The notes under the pieces: model-generated
Databases searched by the model: none
Seen by the model: only the letters and a program-made list of their open reading frames with translations
Told to the model about the DNA's origin: nothing
Position numbers and translations under genes: made by a program
From: Cerina sp048266425
GTDB lineage: Bacteria > Bacteroidota > Bacteroidia > Flavobacteriales > Flavobacteriaceae
Reading direction: 5' to 3'
Length of the DNA stretch: 64,000 nt
Assembly: GCA_048266425.1 (NCBI GenBank)
Contig: JBLWZN010000015.1
Span: 1 to 64,000 of the forward strand
In this document: positions 54,084 to 62,211 of the stretch, one piece after another
Position numbering within the stretch: the first letter of the stretch is position 1
Layout: each line of letters begins with the position of its first letter

Positions 54084-54530
54084 TTAACGGCTAAAATCAG
54101 GAAGTTGCCTTAAAAATGTATATTTTTCTTCTTCAAAGTCCATTTTGCAATAAAAATGTTCCAATCCATTGCTTACCATTAGATAATTTGCCCTTAATTT
54201 CATATTGTACTTCGCAATTTGATCAAAAACGGCTTGATTGATTTTGGTTCCGGGGGATTTACATTCCACCAGAATTTCTATGCTCGCATCCGGATTGAAA
54301 ACCACAATATCGTATCTTTTTTTTAAGCCGTTCAGCTGTAACTGCTTTTCTACATTGACAAGGCTTTGGGGGTAATTTTTGTCGTTTATCAATTGATGGA
54401 CGATATGCTGTCGCACCCATTCTTCAGGTTGGAGTACAACGAACTTTTTACGGATCACATCAAAAATGTGGATTTTATTTTCGCTATTTTTGAATCGAAA
54501 GCTATAAGTGGGAAAGTTCAATTGCCGCAT
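54084..54530 (-). CDS. Stand-alone HSDR_N (PD-(D/E)xK) nuclease-domain protein
   Basis: A 148-residue protein consisting only of the N-terminal nuclease domain of type I restriction HsdR. Catalytic residues are visible: Asp in KRYDIVVF and the ExK of ILVECKSPG. No helicase, methylase or specificity gene is present, so it is not a restriction system. Its start is only 26 bases from the holA start on the other strand, with a shared palindromic promoter-like box (54535-54542), suggesting co-regulation with replication or repair functions. Confidence 0.85.
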   Translation of the reverse strand: MRQLNFPTYSFRFKNSENKIHIFDVIRKKFVVLQPEEWVRQHIVHQLINDKNYPQSLVNVEKQLQLNGLKKRYDIVVFNPDASIEILVECKSPGTKINQAVFDQIAKYNMKLRANYLMVSNGLEHFYCKMDFEEEKYTFLRQLPDFSR

Positions 54531-54534
54531 GGCG

Positions 54535-54542
54535 CAAATTTG
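54535..54542. promoter_or_regulatory. Self-complementary CAAATTTG box between the HSDR_N gene and holA
   Basis: CAAATTTG equals its own reverse complement and differs from TAnnTTTG by one base on each strand. It lies 4 bases before the HSDR_N ATG (minus strand) and 14 bases before the holA ATG (plus strand). The whole divergent spacer is 26 bases, so both core promoters must overlap here or within the genes. Confidence 0.4.
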
Positions 54543-54556
54543 ATGATTTTTTTTGG

Positions 54557-55558
54557 ATGGATGAAGTAAAACAGATGGTGACCGATATTCGGAACGGAAA
54601 AATTAGTCCCGTATATCTTCTTTTTGGGGAAGAGCCTTATTATATCGACAAAATATCGGAATTTATAGAAAACAACGTCCTAACCGAAGAGGAGCGCGGG
54701 TTCAACCAGATGGTGCTTTACGGCAAGGAGGTGACCGTTGAGGATATTGTGGGCAATGCAAAGCGTTATCCCATGATGGCCGATCGGCAAGTGGTCCTTG
54801 TAAAGGAAGCCCAACACCTTTCCAGGACCATTGATACCCTTAGTCTGTATGTGGATAATCCACAACCCACCACTGTACTGGTACTCTGTTATAAGTACGG
54901 GAAACTGGATAAGCGAAAAAAATTGTACAAATCGGTCCAGAAAATGGGAGTTCTTTTTGAAAGTAAAAAGCTCTATGAAAACCAGGTTTCGGATTGGATT
55001 CGCAAAGTACTGCAAGGCAAGGGATATCAAATTGCGCCAAAGGCAGCCCTATTATTGGTGGAGTTTTTGGGAACCGACCTGAGCCGGATAGATAACGAGT
55101 TGGAAAAGTTGCAATTGGTACTGCCAAAGGGAAAAGAGATTACCCCATCGGATATTGAGGAACATATAGGGATCAGCAAAGATTTCAACAATTTCGAATT
55201 AAAGAAGGCCATTGGGGAACGCAACGTGGTAAAGGCTACCCAGATCATCCTGTATTTCGCCCAGAATCCCAAGGATAACCCCTTTGTGGTCACCGTTTCC
55301 CTACTGCATAATTTTTTTTCCCAGTTGTTGCAATACCATGGGCTTTCCGACCATTCTCCCAAAAATGTGGCGAGTGCTTTGCGGATCAATCCGTATTTTG
55401 TAAACGAATTCCAAACGGCAGCAAGAAATTACCCCATGAAAAAGGTGAGCCATATTATTTCCCAATTGCGGGAACTAGATCTCAAAGGAAAAGGCGTGGG
55501 GGCCAACAGTTTGTCCGAAACAGACCTACTGAAAGAGCTTTTAGTAAAAATAATGTAG
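54557..55558 (+). CDS. holA: DNA polymerase III delta subunit
   Basis: The clamp-loader subunit that opens the beta sliding clamp. The 333-residue protein has the HolA opening VYLLFGEEPYYIDKISEFI, the RQVVLVKEAQHL region (beta-contact and domain I), YKYGKLDKRKKLYKSV, and the domain III helices ending LRELDLKGKGVGAN and ETDLLKELLVKIM. Size and order match the family. ATG at 54557; an adjacent downstream ATG (54561) is out of frame. It converges on the DoxX gene with a 13-base gap. Confidence 0.95.
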   Translation: MDEVKQMVTDIRNGKISPVYLLFGEEPYYIDKISEFIENNVLTEEERGFNQMVLYGKEVTVEDIVGNAKRYPMMADRQVVLVKEAQHLSRTIDTLSLYVDNPQPTTVLVLCYKYGKLDKRKKLYKSVQKMGVLFESKKLYENQVSDWIRKVLQGKGYQIAPKAALLLVEFLGTDLSRIDNELEKLQLVLPKGKEITPSDIEEHIGISKDFNNFELKKAIGERNVVKATQIILYFAQNPKDNPFVVTVSLLHNFFSQLLQYHGLSDHSPKNVASALRINPYFVNEFQTAARNYPMKKVSHIISQLRELDLKGKGVGANSLSETDLLKELLVKIM

Positions 55559-55571
55559 GTCCGTTACAGGA

Positions 55572-55949
55572 TTATTTTTTGTCAATGCTATATTTCCCAG
55601 GTCCCAACAAAAATATGAGGATAAAGAACGTGAGGAAGAGCAAGGCCAATTCCTTGGATTTAAAGGTATCGGCTCCGTGGTGCACAAAAGAGATCACTGC
55701 CATCATGATTATGGTAGGAACCGCCGCCCAACGGGTTTTGATACCTAAAATCACCAAAATGGGGCAAACAACTTCTCCGATAACCGCAAGGAATAGGGAA
55801 GGGGCCGCACCAATTCCCAACGGATCTGCAAATTCAAGATTGCCACCCAATATTTTTTGAAGCTTGGGTAAACCGTGGGTCAATAACATAGCGGATGGGG
55901 CAATACGCAGTATGGCCAAAGCAATATCGTTTTTTAAGGCACTTTTCAT
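55572..55949 (-). CDS. DoxX-family membrane protein
   Basis: A 125-residue inner-membrane protein with four helices (about residues 8-22, 42-65, 70-90 and 98-117). The family blocks ALAILRIAPSAMLLTHGLPKLQ and LFLAVIGEVVCPILVILGIKTRWAA are clear. DoxX homologues have been tied to quinol oxidation and redox stress, but most bacterial members are uncharacterised. It follows the E1 fusion gene on the same strand at a distance of 77 bases and could be cotranscribed with it. Confidence 0.88.
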   Translation of the reverse strand: MKSALKNDIALAILRIAPSAMLLTHGLPKLQKILGGNLEFADPLGIGAAPSLFLAVIGEVVCPILVILGIKTRWAAVPTIIMMAVISFVHHGADTFKSKELALLFLTFFILIFLLGPGKYSIDKK

Positions 55950-56026
55950 ATTTCTATGGGATTTTGAGGTTAAAATAGTAAGGTTAAGGGGCTCAATTTA
56001 TCTAGGGTAATTATTAAAACTTAATA

Positions 56027-58438
56027 TCAGCGCAATTTGGGATAATCTACAGGGTTGGACTCGTGCATGATCGAATAAACTTTTTCAAAAATATCCTCGG
56101 CATTGGGCTTTGAGAAATAGTCTCCGTCAGTAGAAAAGGCCGGTCTATGTGCTTTGGCTGATAAAGTTTGGGGAGCGCTGTCCAAATATGCGTACCCTCC
56201 CTGTTTTTCCACAATTTCCTGAAGCAGGTAAGCGGAGCAGCCTCCTGGAACATCTTCATCCACGACCAGTAAACGATTCGTCTTTTTAATGCTCTTCACC
56301 GTATCATGTCGCAGGTCAAAAGGGAGCAGGCTCTGGGCGTCGATGACCTCTGCATCTATACCGACTTCTTGAAGTTCACGCGCCACCTGTACCACGATTC
56401 TCAAGGTAGATCCGTAGGAGACCAGGGTAATGTCCGTACCCTTGCGAACCGTTTCCACCACCCCGATCGGGGTGCAGTTTTCTCCCAGGTTTTTGGGCTT
56501 CGCTTCCTTCAGGCGATAACCGTTTAGACTTTCGATCACCAGTGCGGGCTCGTCGCTTTTCATAAGGGTATTGTAGAATCCGGCCGCCTTTGTCATATCC
56601 CTGGGTACCAGGACATACATTCCCCTTAAGAGATGTACCAAGGCGCCCATGGGCGACCCGGAGTGCCAAATGCCCTCTAATCTATGTCCCCTGGTACGTA
56701 CGATCAATGGTGCCTTCTGCTTTCCTACGGTTCTATACAGCATGGTGGCAAGATCATCGCTCAAGGTCTGTATGCCGTAAAGGATGTAGTCCAGATATTG
56801 TATTTCAGCTATGGGCCTCAATCCCCTTAACGCCAATCCAATACCTTGGCCTATGATCGTAGCTTCCCTAATCCCAGTATCGGAAACACGCAATTCCCCA
56901 TACTTCTTTTGAAGGCCTTCCAGACCTTGATTAACATCGCCTATTACCCCGCTATCTTCACCGAAAATGAGCGCTTCCTGGTATTTGGCAAATAGTTTGT
57001 CAAAATTATCGCGCAATATGACCCTACCGTCCACCATTTCGGGATCTGAGGTGTAGCTTGGTTTGACCTCCTGAACCGCAGTGGCCCTATTTGGTAATTC
57101 ATTGTAAAGATGGGAACTGTATTTGGGCTCCATATCTTTAAAGAACTGATCTATCCATTGGGAAAGCGCCAATTTTTCGGGGGTATCCTCTCCTAAAAGG
57201 TATCGCAATGATTTTCTGGCCATGGAGGCGAGGTCTTTTTTGGACGGTTCCTCAATGGCGATAAGATCATTTTTTATTTTAGTAATAAAGGTTCTGTTTG
57301 GACTGTTGGTGGCAAGGGTGTCCAATACTGCCACCAAGGACTTCTTTTTTTGCTTTAGTGGCTTTATAAACTCGTCCCAAGCTTCTTTTTTGGCATTTCG
57401 AACTTCCCTTCTGATGGATTTTTCCAACGTGCTTAGCTCCTCTTCGGTAGAAATCCCATTCTCCAAGATCCATTCCTTAAAACGCTTGTTGCAATCGTTC
57501 TCCCGTTCCCATTCCAATTGTTCCTCGCGCTTGTACCTTTCGTGGGAACCCGATGTGGAATGTCCTTGGGGCTGGGTCAGTTCCGTTACGTGAATAATTA
57601 CGGGGACATGTTCTTCCCTGGCAATGTCCGAGGCATTTTCATAAGCGTGGATTAAAGCGGTATAGTCCCATCCCTTTACCTTTAGCAGCTCATAGCCATC
57701 GTCCTTGTCGTCTCGCTGAAAACCGGATATGATTTTGGAAATATCCTCTTTGGTGGTCTGATACTTGGCCGGTACGGAAATCCCGTATCCATCGTCCCAA
57801 ACACTGATTACCATAGGTATCTGTAGTACGCCCCCTGCATTTAAAGCTTCGAAAAAGAGCCCTTCGCTCGTGCTGGCGTTGCCTATGGTACCCCATGCAA
57901 CCTCGTTGCCGTTCTGGGAAAATTTTTCGGAATTTGGGATATTTAAATTCCTGTATATTTTTGAAGCCTGGGCAAGCCCCACAAGTCGAGGCATTTGCCC
58001 TGCCGTACAAGAAATATCGGCACTGCTGTTTTTTTGGGCCGTAAGGTCTTTCCAACTGCCATCCTCGTTAAGGCTGTGCGTGCCAAAATGCCCCCCCATT
58101 TGCCTACCGGCACTCATAGGTTCCTTTGCAAGATTGGTTGTGGCATACAGTCCGTGGAAGAAATCTTTTGGTTTTAGAAGATCCAGAGCCATCATAAAAG
58201 TCTGATCCCGATAATAGCCGCTGCGAAAATCACCATCTTGAAAAGAACGGGCCATCGCCAATTGTGGCAGCTCTTTCCCGTCCCCGAATATTCCGAACTT
58301 GGCTTTGCCAGTAAGTACTTCCCTGCGACCTAATAAACTGCACTCCCTACTTGTAACGGCAATTTCATAATCCTTAAGGATTTGATTCTTAAAATCATTG
58401 AAGGAAATATCGTTGCTAGTTTTAGGTTCGGATTTCAT
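56027..58438 (-). CDS. Fused alpha/beta E1 subunit of a 2-oxo acid dehydrogenase
   Basis: A thiamine-diphosphate enzyme of 803 residues combining the alpha half (about 1-400) and beta half (about 450-803) in one chain, a Bacteroidota form usually assigned to branched-chain oxo acid or pyruvate dehydrogenase. The alpha half contains YYRDQTFMMAL, the TPP region IGNASTSEG (186-194) and SVWDDGYGISVP (212-223); note that the canonical GDG is GNA and the NN position is DD. The beta half has FGEDSGVIGDVNQG, GIREATIIGQGIGLALRGLRPIAEIQ and DVPGGCSAYLLQEI. E2 and E3 genes are not in the window. Exact -7 box 19 bases upstream. Confidence 0.92.
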   Translation of the reverse strand: MKSEPKTSNDISFNDFKNQILKDYEIAVTSRECSLLGRREVLTGKAKFGIFGDGKELPQLAMARSFQDGDFRSGYYRDQTFMMALDLLKPKDFFHGLYATTNLAKEPMSAGRQMGGHFGTHSLNEDGSWKDLTAQKNSSADISCTAGQMPRLVGLAQASKIYRNLNIPNSEKFSQNGNEVAWGTIGNASTSEGLFFEALNAGGVLQIPMVISVWDDGYGISVPAKYQTTKEDISKIISGFQRDDKDDGYELLKVKGWDYTALIHAYENASDIAREEHVPVIIHVTELTQPQGHSTSGSHERYKREEQLEWERENDCNKRFKEWILENGISTEEELSTLEKSIRREVRNAKKEAWDEFIKPLKQKKKSLVAVLDTLATNSPNRTFITKIKNDLIAIEEPSKKDLASMARKSLRYLLGEDTPEKLALSQWIDQFFKDMEPKYSSHLYNELPNRATAVQEVKPSYTSDPEMVDGRVILRDNFDKLFAKYQEALIFGEDSGVIGDVNQGLEGLQKKYGELRVSDTGIREATIIGQGIGLALRGLRPIAEIQYLDYILYGIQTLSDDLATMLYRTVGKQKAPLIVRTRGHRLEGIWHSGSPMGALVHLLRGMYVLVPRDMTKAAGFYNTLMKSDEPALVIESLNGYRLKEAKPKNLGENCTPIGVVETVRKGTDITLVSYGSTLRIVVQVARELQEVGIDAEVIDAQSLLPFDLRHDTVKSIKKTNRLLVVDEDVPGGCSAYLLQEIVEKQGGYAYLDSAPQTLSAKAHRPAFSTDGDYFSKPNAEDIFEKVYSIMHESNPVDYPKLR

Positions 58439-58457
58439 TGGGAGTCAACATTTTCAA

Positions 58458-58465
58458 CAAAAATA
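58458..58465 (-). promoter_or_regulatory. -7 box TATTTTTG of the E1 fusion gene
   Basis: Exact TAnnTTTG on the minus strand, 19 bases before the ATG at 58438. Confidence 0.5.
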
Positions 58466-58511
58466 TCAAATATCGATGACCCCTGCAATTTAGAGAAGTT
58501 GCAACGGCCTA

Positions 58512-58542
58512 AAAGTTATCACTTTTTATCAAGTGAAACTTT
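58512..58542 (-). terminator. Probable terminator of the pseudo-M1/barrel gene
   Basis: Arms AAAGTTATCACTT and AAGTGAAACTTT pair with one bulged base. On the minus strand the stem ends in AACTTTT. It lies 36 bases after the stop at 58579 and upstream of the E1 promoter. Confidence 0.5.
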
Positions 58543-58578
58543 ATAAATTCATTAATGGGTTGAAAAACAGCTGACAAA

Positions 58579-61416
58579 TTAGAACCATTGTCGGTTAAAG
58601 AGCCCCAACAGTGTTTTGGGGCTAAGGGTTATGACGAATCGTATTTTTTCGGCATAGTTGGGCTGCGCTATTTCCCACCCGTTGTTGGAGTATACCGGAA
58701 AATACAGTTCAAAATAATCGGTGAGCAAATTTAACCGTACCCCGGAATCATAGACGAATACCGCGTTTTCGTTCTTGTTTTTTACGAACCCCAAATCGCC
58801 ATAAAGTTCTATCCAACGCCATACGTTAACACTTGTATTTGTGGTGGCCATCCAATCGTTGGCATAGGGATAAGCTAATTTGGATTTGAAACCGCCCTCA
58901 GCAATAATGATCTGTTGGCTGGAGATTCCCGAATCTTCCGACCTTCCTATGTAGTTATAGTCAAAGAGGTAATCCGTGGGGCGATCCAAAGCAAAGCTAA
59001 AATAATCGGAATCGGTGGTATTCCTTAGAAACTTGCCTGCGAACAATCGAATATTGAACTGCATATTATTGTCAAACAGCCTTCTGTATTCTACGTTAAA
59101 CGCTATTTTAGTGAATTCGCTGGACTGTTGGGCATCGGCAAACCAGGACATATAATTTATGATTCCATTGTTGGTTCTAATAAATCTGGCATCAAATACG
59201 CTATAATCCGGATCGGTATCAATATTCAAGGTGGGGTTTACGTTACGAAACACGTTAACGTATCTAAAGATGAGCGCACTTCTTTTATTGGACATCAGAT
59301 CGTCGGGTTTCCAACCAAATCCTATGGAAGGGGTAACCGTTGAGTAACGTGAATCTACCTCAAAATGGGAAGTTGATCCCCCTAGGGAATAGTTGGTGAC
59401 ATAAAACCCGGTCTTACCGTGATAGTGGCGATAATTTAACCTCCCATATCCAATGAACGACTTTTCCTTGGGGGCATAGGATGGGGAAAAATCCCATTGA
59501 AATGGTTTTTCCAGAAAGGTCTTGTTGTGGACCCTCAGTCCCGGGGAAAGGCCATCGTAAATATTAAAACTAAGAACCGGGACGTAAAATATTTGGTTGT
59601 AATAGGGGTCTTCAATATCCTTGTAAAACTGGAATTTTAATTTCTTGTTGCTCGATAGGAATCCGTTAAGGGTCTTCCAGTTATCGCGTTGGTTGTACTC
59701 AGGTATCCTTTGGTCGTAATTGAGCACCAAACGGTCCTCGTCCCCCCTTGGAATTGTAAACGTTTTCTGGGTGGTAATATTCGGAAACCAATATTTGGAA
59801 ACCACACTGTCGTTTTCAAGGCCGAACAGGGAAATCGGCACATTTGTCCCTTGTTTGTTTTTTAGGGTGACCTGTAAGGAATCCGGTGTTTTAACTACCT
59901 TTTTTATCTTAAAATCTATTTTGTTATCGGTGGTCACATACTCGTTAAAAAACCAATGGATATCCTTATTCGTAGCCTTGCTCAAGATATTTTCAAAATC
60001 TTGAGGGGTTACGGGTTTTAGACTGTAGTCCTTATAAAAAGTCTTGATACCTTCATCTATTTTGCCTTTTCCGATATAGTCGGACAGATAGGCCAATCCC
60101 AATCCAGCTTTATAAGGATTTGCAATTTTTTGATTGAACTTGATCAAGGAGTCGTTGGATACGGAAAGGGCCTGATCCAGGTTTTTTCGTGCGGTTAGGG
60201 TGTAAAGAAGCGGATATTGCTCATTAAAATCCACTTGCGCCAAATGAAAACTTCGCACTCCCCAAATTTTGGACAGTTTGCCCAAGAGCTTCTGATCCGG
60301 ATAATAGGTTTCCACATAATGGAACATTAGATAGTTTACAATGGCATCGTTCACCCACTCTTCCTTTCTTGGGTTTAGGAACATGGTCTCGCGCATCCAG
60401 CTGTATAGAGCCGTTTTTAGGAACTTCATTTCGAATTGAAACTGCTCCCCATAGGGCCTAATGAAGGAGGGCAATTGGTTAATTCCATACAAGGGATTTT
60501 TATCGTAATCCAGTTCGCTTACCAAGAGTTGTTGATGGGGATATTTCCCGAGATTTTCACTTAAAAATTCCGAAACCTTAAGGATGGATACGCCTCTAAG
60601 CACTTCTTCATAATTGACGGTCTCGATATCGGTTACCGTGGTCAGGGTAGGGGTTACGTGAGTAGTGAATGTTTTGGCCGGACTCAAAATAATTTCGCAG
60701 CTTTTGCGGTTGGTGCCCTTTAAGGTTGCCTGTTGCGTGCTTGTAAATTTGGTGTTACCTATATCGTCAAAATTGGTGGTTAGAAAAAGTCTTTCCGGGT
60801 AGGTAAGATCCACAATGGTATTGGTTATGCCCGTATAAAGGTCTTCCAAATTCTTGTTTGAATACAGTTGCCATTCCCCGTTGTAGACGGCGGGGGTAAG
60901 GTACCAATCCTTAAGATAGTAGCCATACCACTTGTCATAACCGTAAGGGGTGTACTTATTGGGGGGGAGCTTTACATTATAGGTAAGAAAGATTTTCACC
61001 GAATCCTTGGGAGCAAGGGAATGGTTCAATTTAAACTTTATCAGGTCTACTTCCGGACTTCGCTCCCATTGCAGGCCCTTATATTCATTATCTACGGCAC
61101 TGATTATTTGGGTAGATCCACGATCTTTTTCCTTGGCAAGGTGAAGGCTCTTCTTAAACTCTTCTTCAAAACGATGTGCGAGCGGTGTTTTTTTGCTCAC
61201 GTAGGCATTGGCCCAATCATTGAAATAAAGCACCGTTAGGGTGTCCTGGGAATCGTTGACATAGGTAAATTCCTGTTGAATGCCGATTTCATGGGTATCC
61301 CCGTCCAAAGTGGCCATTACCCTGTTGAGGTGCTGTCCTGTAGTGGTAAGAAAGCCCAGGATTATAAATAGAAAACCTAATATTTTAGGAAGAGTTTCAA
61401 TTTTGTTTTGGAGCAT
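58579..61416 (-). CDS. Catalytically dead M1-peptidase-like domain fused to an outer-membrane barrel
   Basis: A 945-residue envelope protein. After a signal peptide (LGFLFIILGFLTTTGQ), residues about 30-530 follow the M1 aminopeptidase fold. YGINQLPSF (310-318) sits where GAMEN should be, YSWMRETM (338-345) where HExxH should be, and WVNDAIVNY (354-362) where WxNEGFA should be, so none of the three zinc ligands is kept. Residues from about 640 are amphipathic strands with long loops (FQFYKDIEDPYYNQIFYVPVLSF, YGRLNYRHYHGKTGFYV), ending in Phe (LLGLFNRQWF), as for an outer-membrane barrel. Start chosen at ATG 61416; an upstream extension to 61500 overlaps the LOG gene. Role unknown. Confidence 0.8.
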   Translation of the reverse strand: MLQNKIETLPKILGFLFIILGFLTTTGQHLNRVMATLDGDTHEIGIQQEFTYVNDSQDTLTVLYFNDWANAYVSKKTPLAHRFEEEFKKSLHLAKEKDRGSTQIISAVDNEYKGLQWERSPEVDLIKFKLNHSLAPKDSVKIFLTYNVKLPPNKYTPYGYDKWYGYYLKDWYLTPAVYNGEWQLYSNKNLEDLYTGITNTIVDLTYPERLFLTTNFDDIGNTKFTSTQQATLKGTNRKSCEIILSPAKTFTTHVTPTLTTVTDIETVNYEEVLRGVSILKVSEFLSENLGKYPHQQLLVSELDYDKNPLYGINQLPSFIRPYGEQFQFEMKFLKTALYSWMRETMFLNPRKEEWVNDAIVNYLMFHYVETYYPDQKLLGKLSKIWGVRSFHLAQVDFNEQYPLLYTLTARKNLDQALSVSNDSLIKFNQKIANPYKAGLGLAYLSDYIGKGKIDEGIKTFYKDYSLKPVTPQDFENILSKATNKDIHWFFNEYVTTDNKIDFKIKKVVKTPDSLQVTLKNKQGTNVPISLFGLENDSVVSKYWFPNITTQKTFTIPRGDEDRLVLNYDQRIPEYNQRDNWKTLNGFLSSNKKLKFQFYKDIEDPYYNQIFYVPVLSFNIYDGLSPGLRVHNKTFLEKPFQWDFSPSYAPKEKSFIGYGRLNYRHYHGKTGFYVTNYSLGGSTSHFEVDSRYSTVTPSIGFGWKPDDLMSNKRSALIFRYVNVFRNVNPTLNIDTDPDYSVFDARFIRTNNGIINYMSWFADAQQSSEFTKIAFNVEYRRLFDNNMQFNIRLFAGKFLRNTTDSDYFSFALDRPTDYLFDYNYIGRSEDSGISSQQIIIAEGGFKSKLAYPYANDWMATTNTSVNVWRWIELYGDLGFVKNKNENAVFVYDSGVRLNLLTDYFELYFPVYSNNGWEIAQPNYAEKIRFVITLSPKTLLGLFNRQWF

Positions 61417-61423
61417 GTGGAAT

Positions 61424-62110
61424 TTAGAAATTGGGGCTAAATATACGTTCTTTATAGAAAGCATCGATGATTTCCACCACCTCTTCTTCCGTATCGGCAA
61501 GGGTGATCAGATCTAAGTCGTGTGGACTGATATTGCCCATGGCCAACATCGTTTGTTTTATCCAATCCAATAGGCCCTTCCAAAAATCCGAACCTACAAG
61601 CACGATGGGAAACTTTTCTATTTTATTGGTTTGGATCAGGGTGATGGCCTCAAAAAGTTCGTCCAGGGTACCAAACCCACCAGGCATAACTACAAATCCT
61701 TGGGAATACTTTACGAACATGACCTTGCGGACAAAAAAATAATCGAAATCCAAACTTTTATCGGCATCGATATAGGGGTTGTCGTGCTGTTCAAAAGGGA
61801 GGTCTATGTTAAGGCCCACAGAGGTGCCGCCCGCCAAATGGGCACCCTTGTTGCCAGCTTCCATGATTCCGGGCCCCCCACCTGTGATAATGCCATATCC
61901 TGCCTCTGCAATGCTTTTTGAAATTTTTACCGCCAGGTCATAATAGTGATCCCCTTCCTTGGTGCGGGCAGAACCAAAAATGGAGACGCAGGGACCTATG
62001 ACACTAAGTTTTTCATAGCCGTTTACAAATTCGCCCATGATCTTGAAAATGGCCCAAGAATCGTTGGTCTTTATTTCGTTCCAGCCTTTATGGTGTTGTT
62101 CTTTTCTCAT
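61424..62110 (-). CDS. LOG-family protein (TIGR00730, nucleotide phosphoribohydrolase-like)
   Basis: A 228-residue Rossmann-fold protein related to LOG enzymes that release cytokinin bases or hydrolyse nucleoside monophosphates. The diagnostic GGGPGIMEAGNKGA and PGGFGTLDELFEAITL motifs are intact. Such proteins in bacteria are often misnamed lysine decarboxylases. I used the ATG at 62110, which fits the family opening better than the upstream ATG at 62152 (14 extra residues encoded by heptamer-phased repeat DNA). Seven bases separate its stop from the pseudo-M1/barrel start, so the two are cotranscribed. Confidence 0.9.
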   Translation of the reverse strand: MRKEQHHKGWNEIKTNDSWAIFKIMGEFVNGYEKLSVIGPCVSIFGSARTKEGDHYYDLAVKISKSIAEAGYGIITGGGPGIMEAGNKGAHLAGGTSVGLNIDLPFEQHDNPYIDADKSLDFDYFFVRKVMFVKYSQGFVVMPGGFGTLDELFEAITLIQTNKIEKFPIVLVGSDFWKGLLDWIKQTMLAMGNISPHDLDLITLADTEEEVVEIIDAFYKERIFSPNF

Positions 62111-62113
62111 TTT

Positions 62114-62211
62114 ATAACTTATAAGTTGATAGTTGTTGATTAATAGTTTCACAAGCTTCGACTGCCAATGCTTACTGGCTACTGGCTATGGCCGACTGTT
62201 TACTTATTAAT
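62114..62211. repeat. Heptamer-phased tract spanning the LOG-uvrA spacer and the uvrA 3' end
   Basis: Fourteen words in phase. The first five end in TT (ATAAGTT at 62121, GATAGTT at 62128), then four degenerate words, then GnnnACT-type words (GCTTACT at 62170, GGCTACT at 62177, GCCGACT at 62191, GTTTACT at 62198). On the minus strand these read AGTnnnn and encode the last 11 residues and stop codon of uvrA. Confidence 0.65.

Noticed and set aside
54084..54530. Type I restriction-modification locus
   Set aside because: Only the nuclease domain is present; no HsdM, HsdS or HsdR helicase gene in the window.
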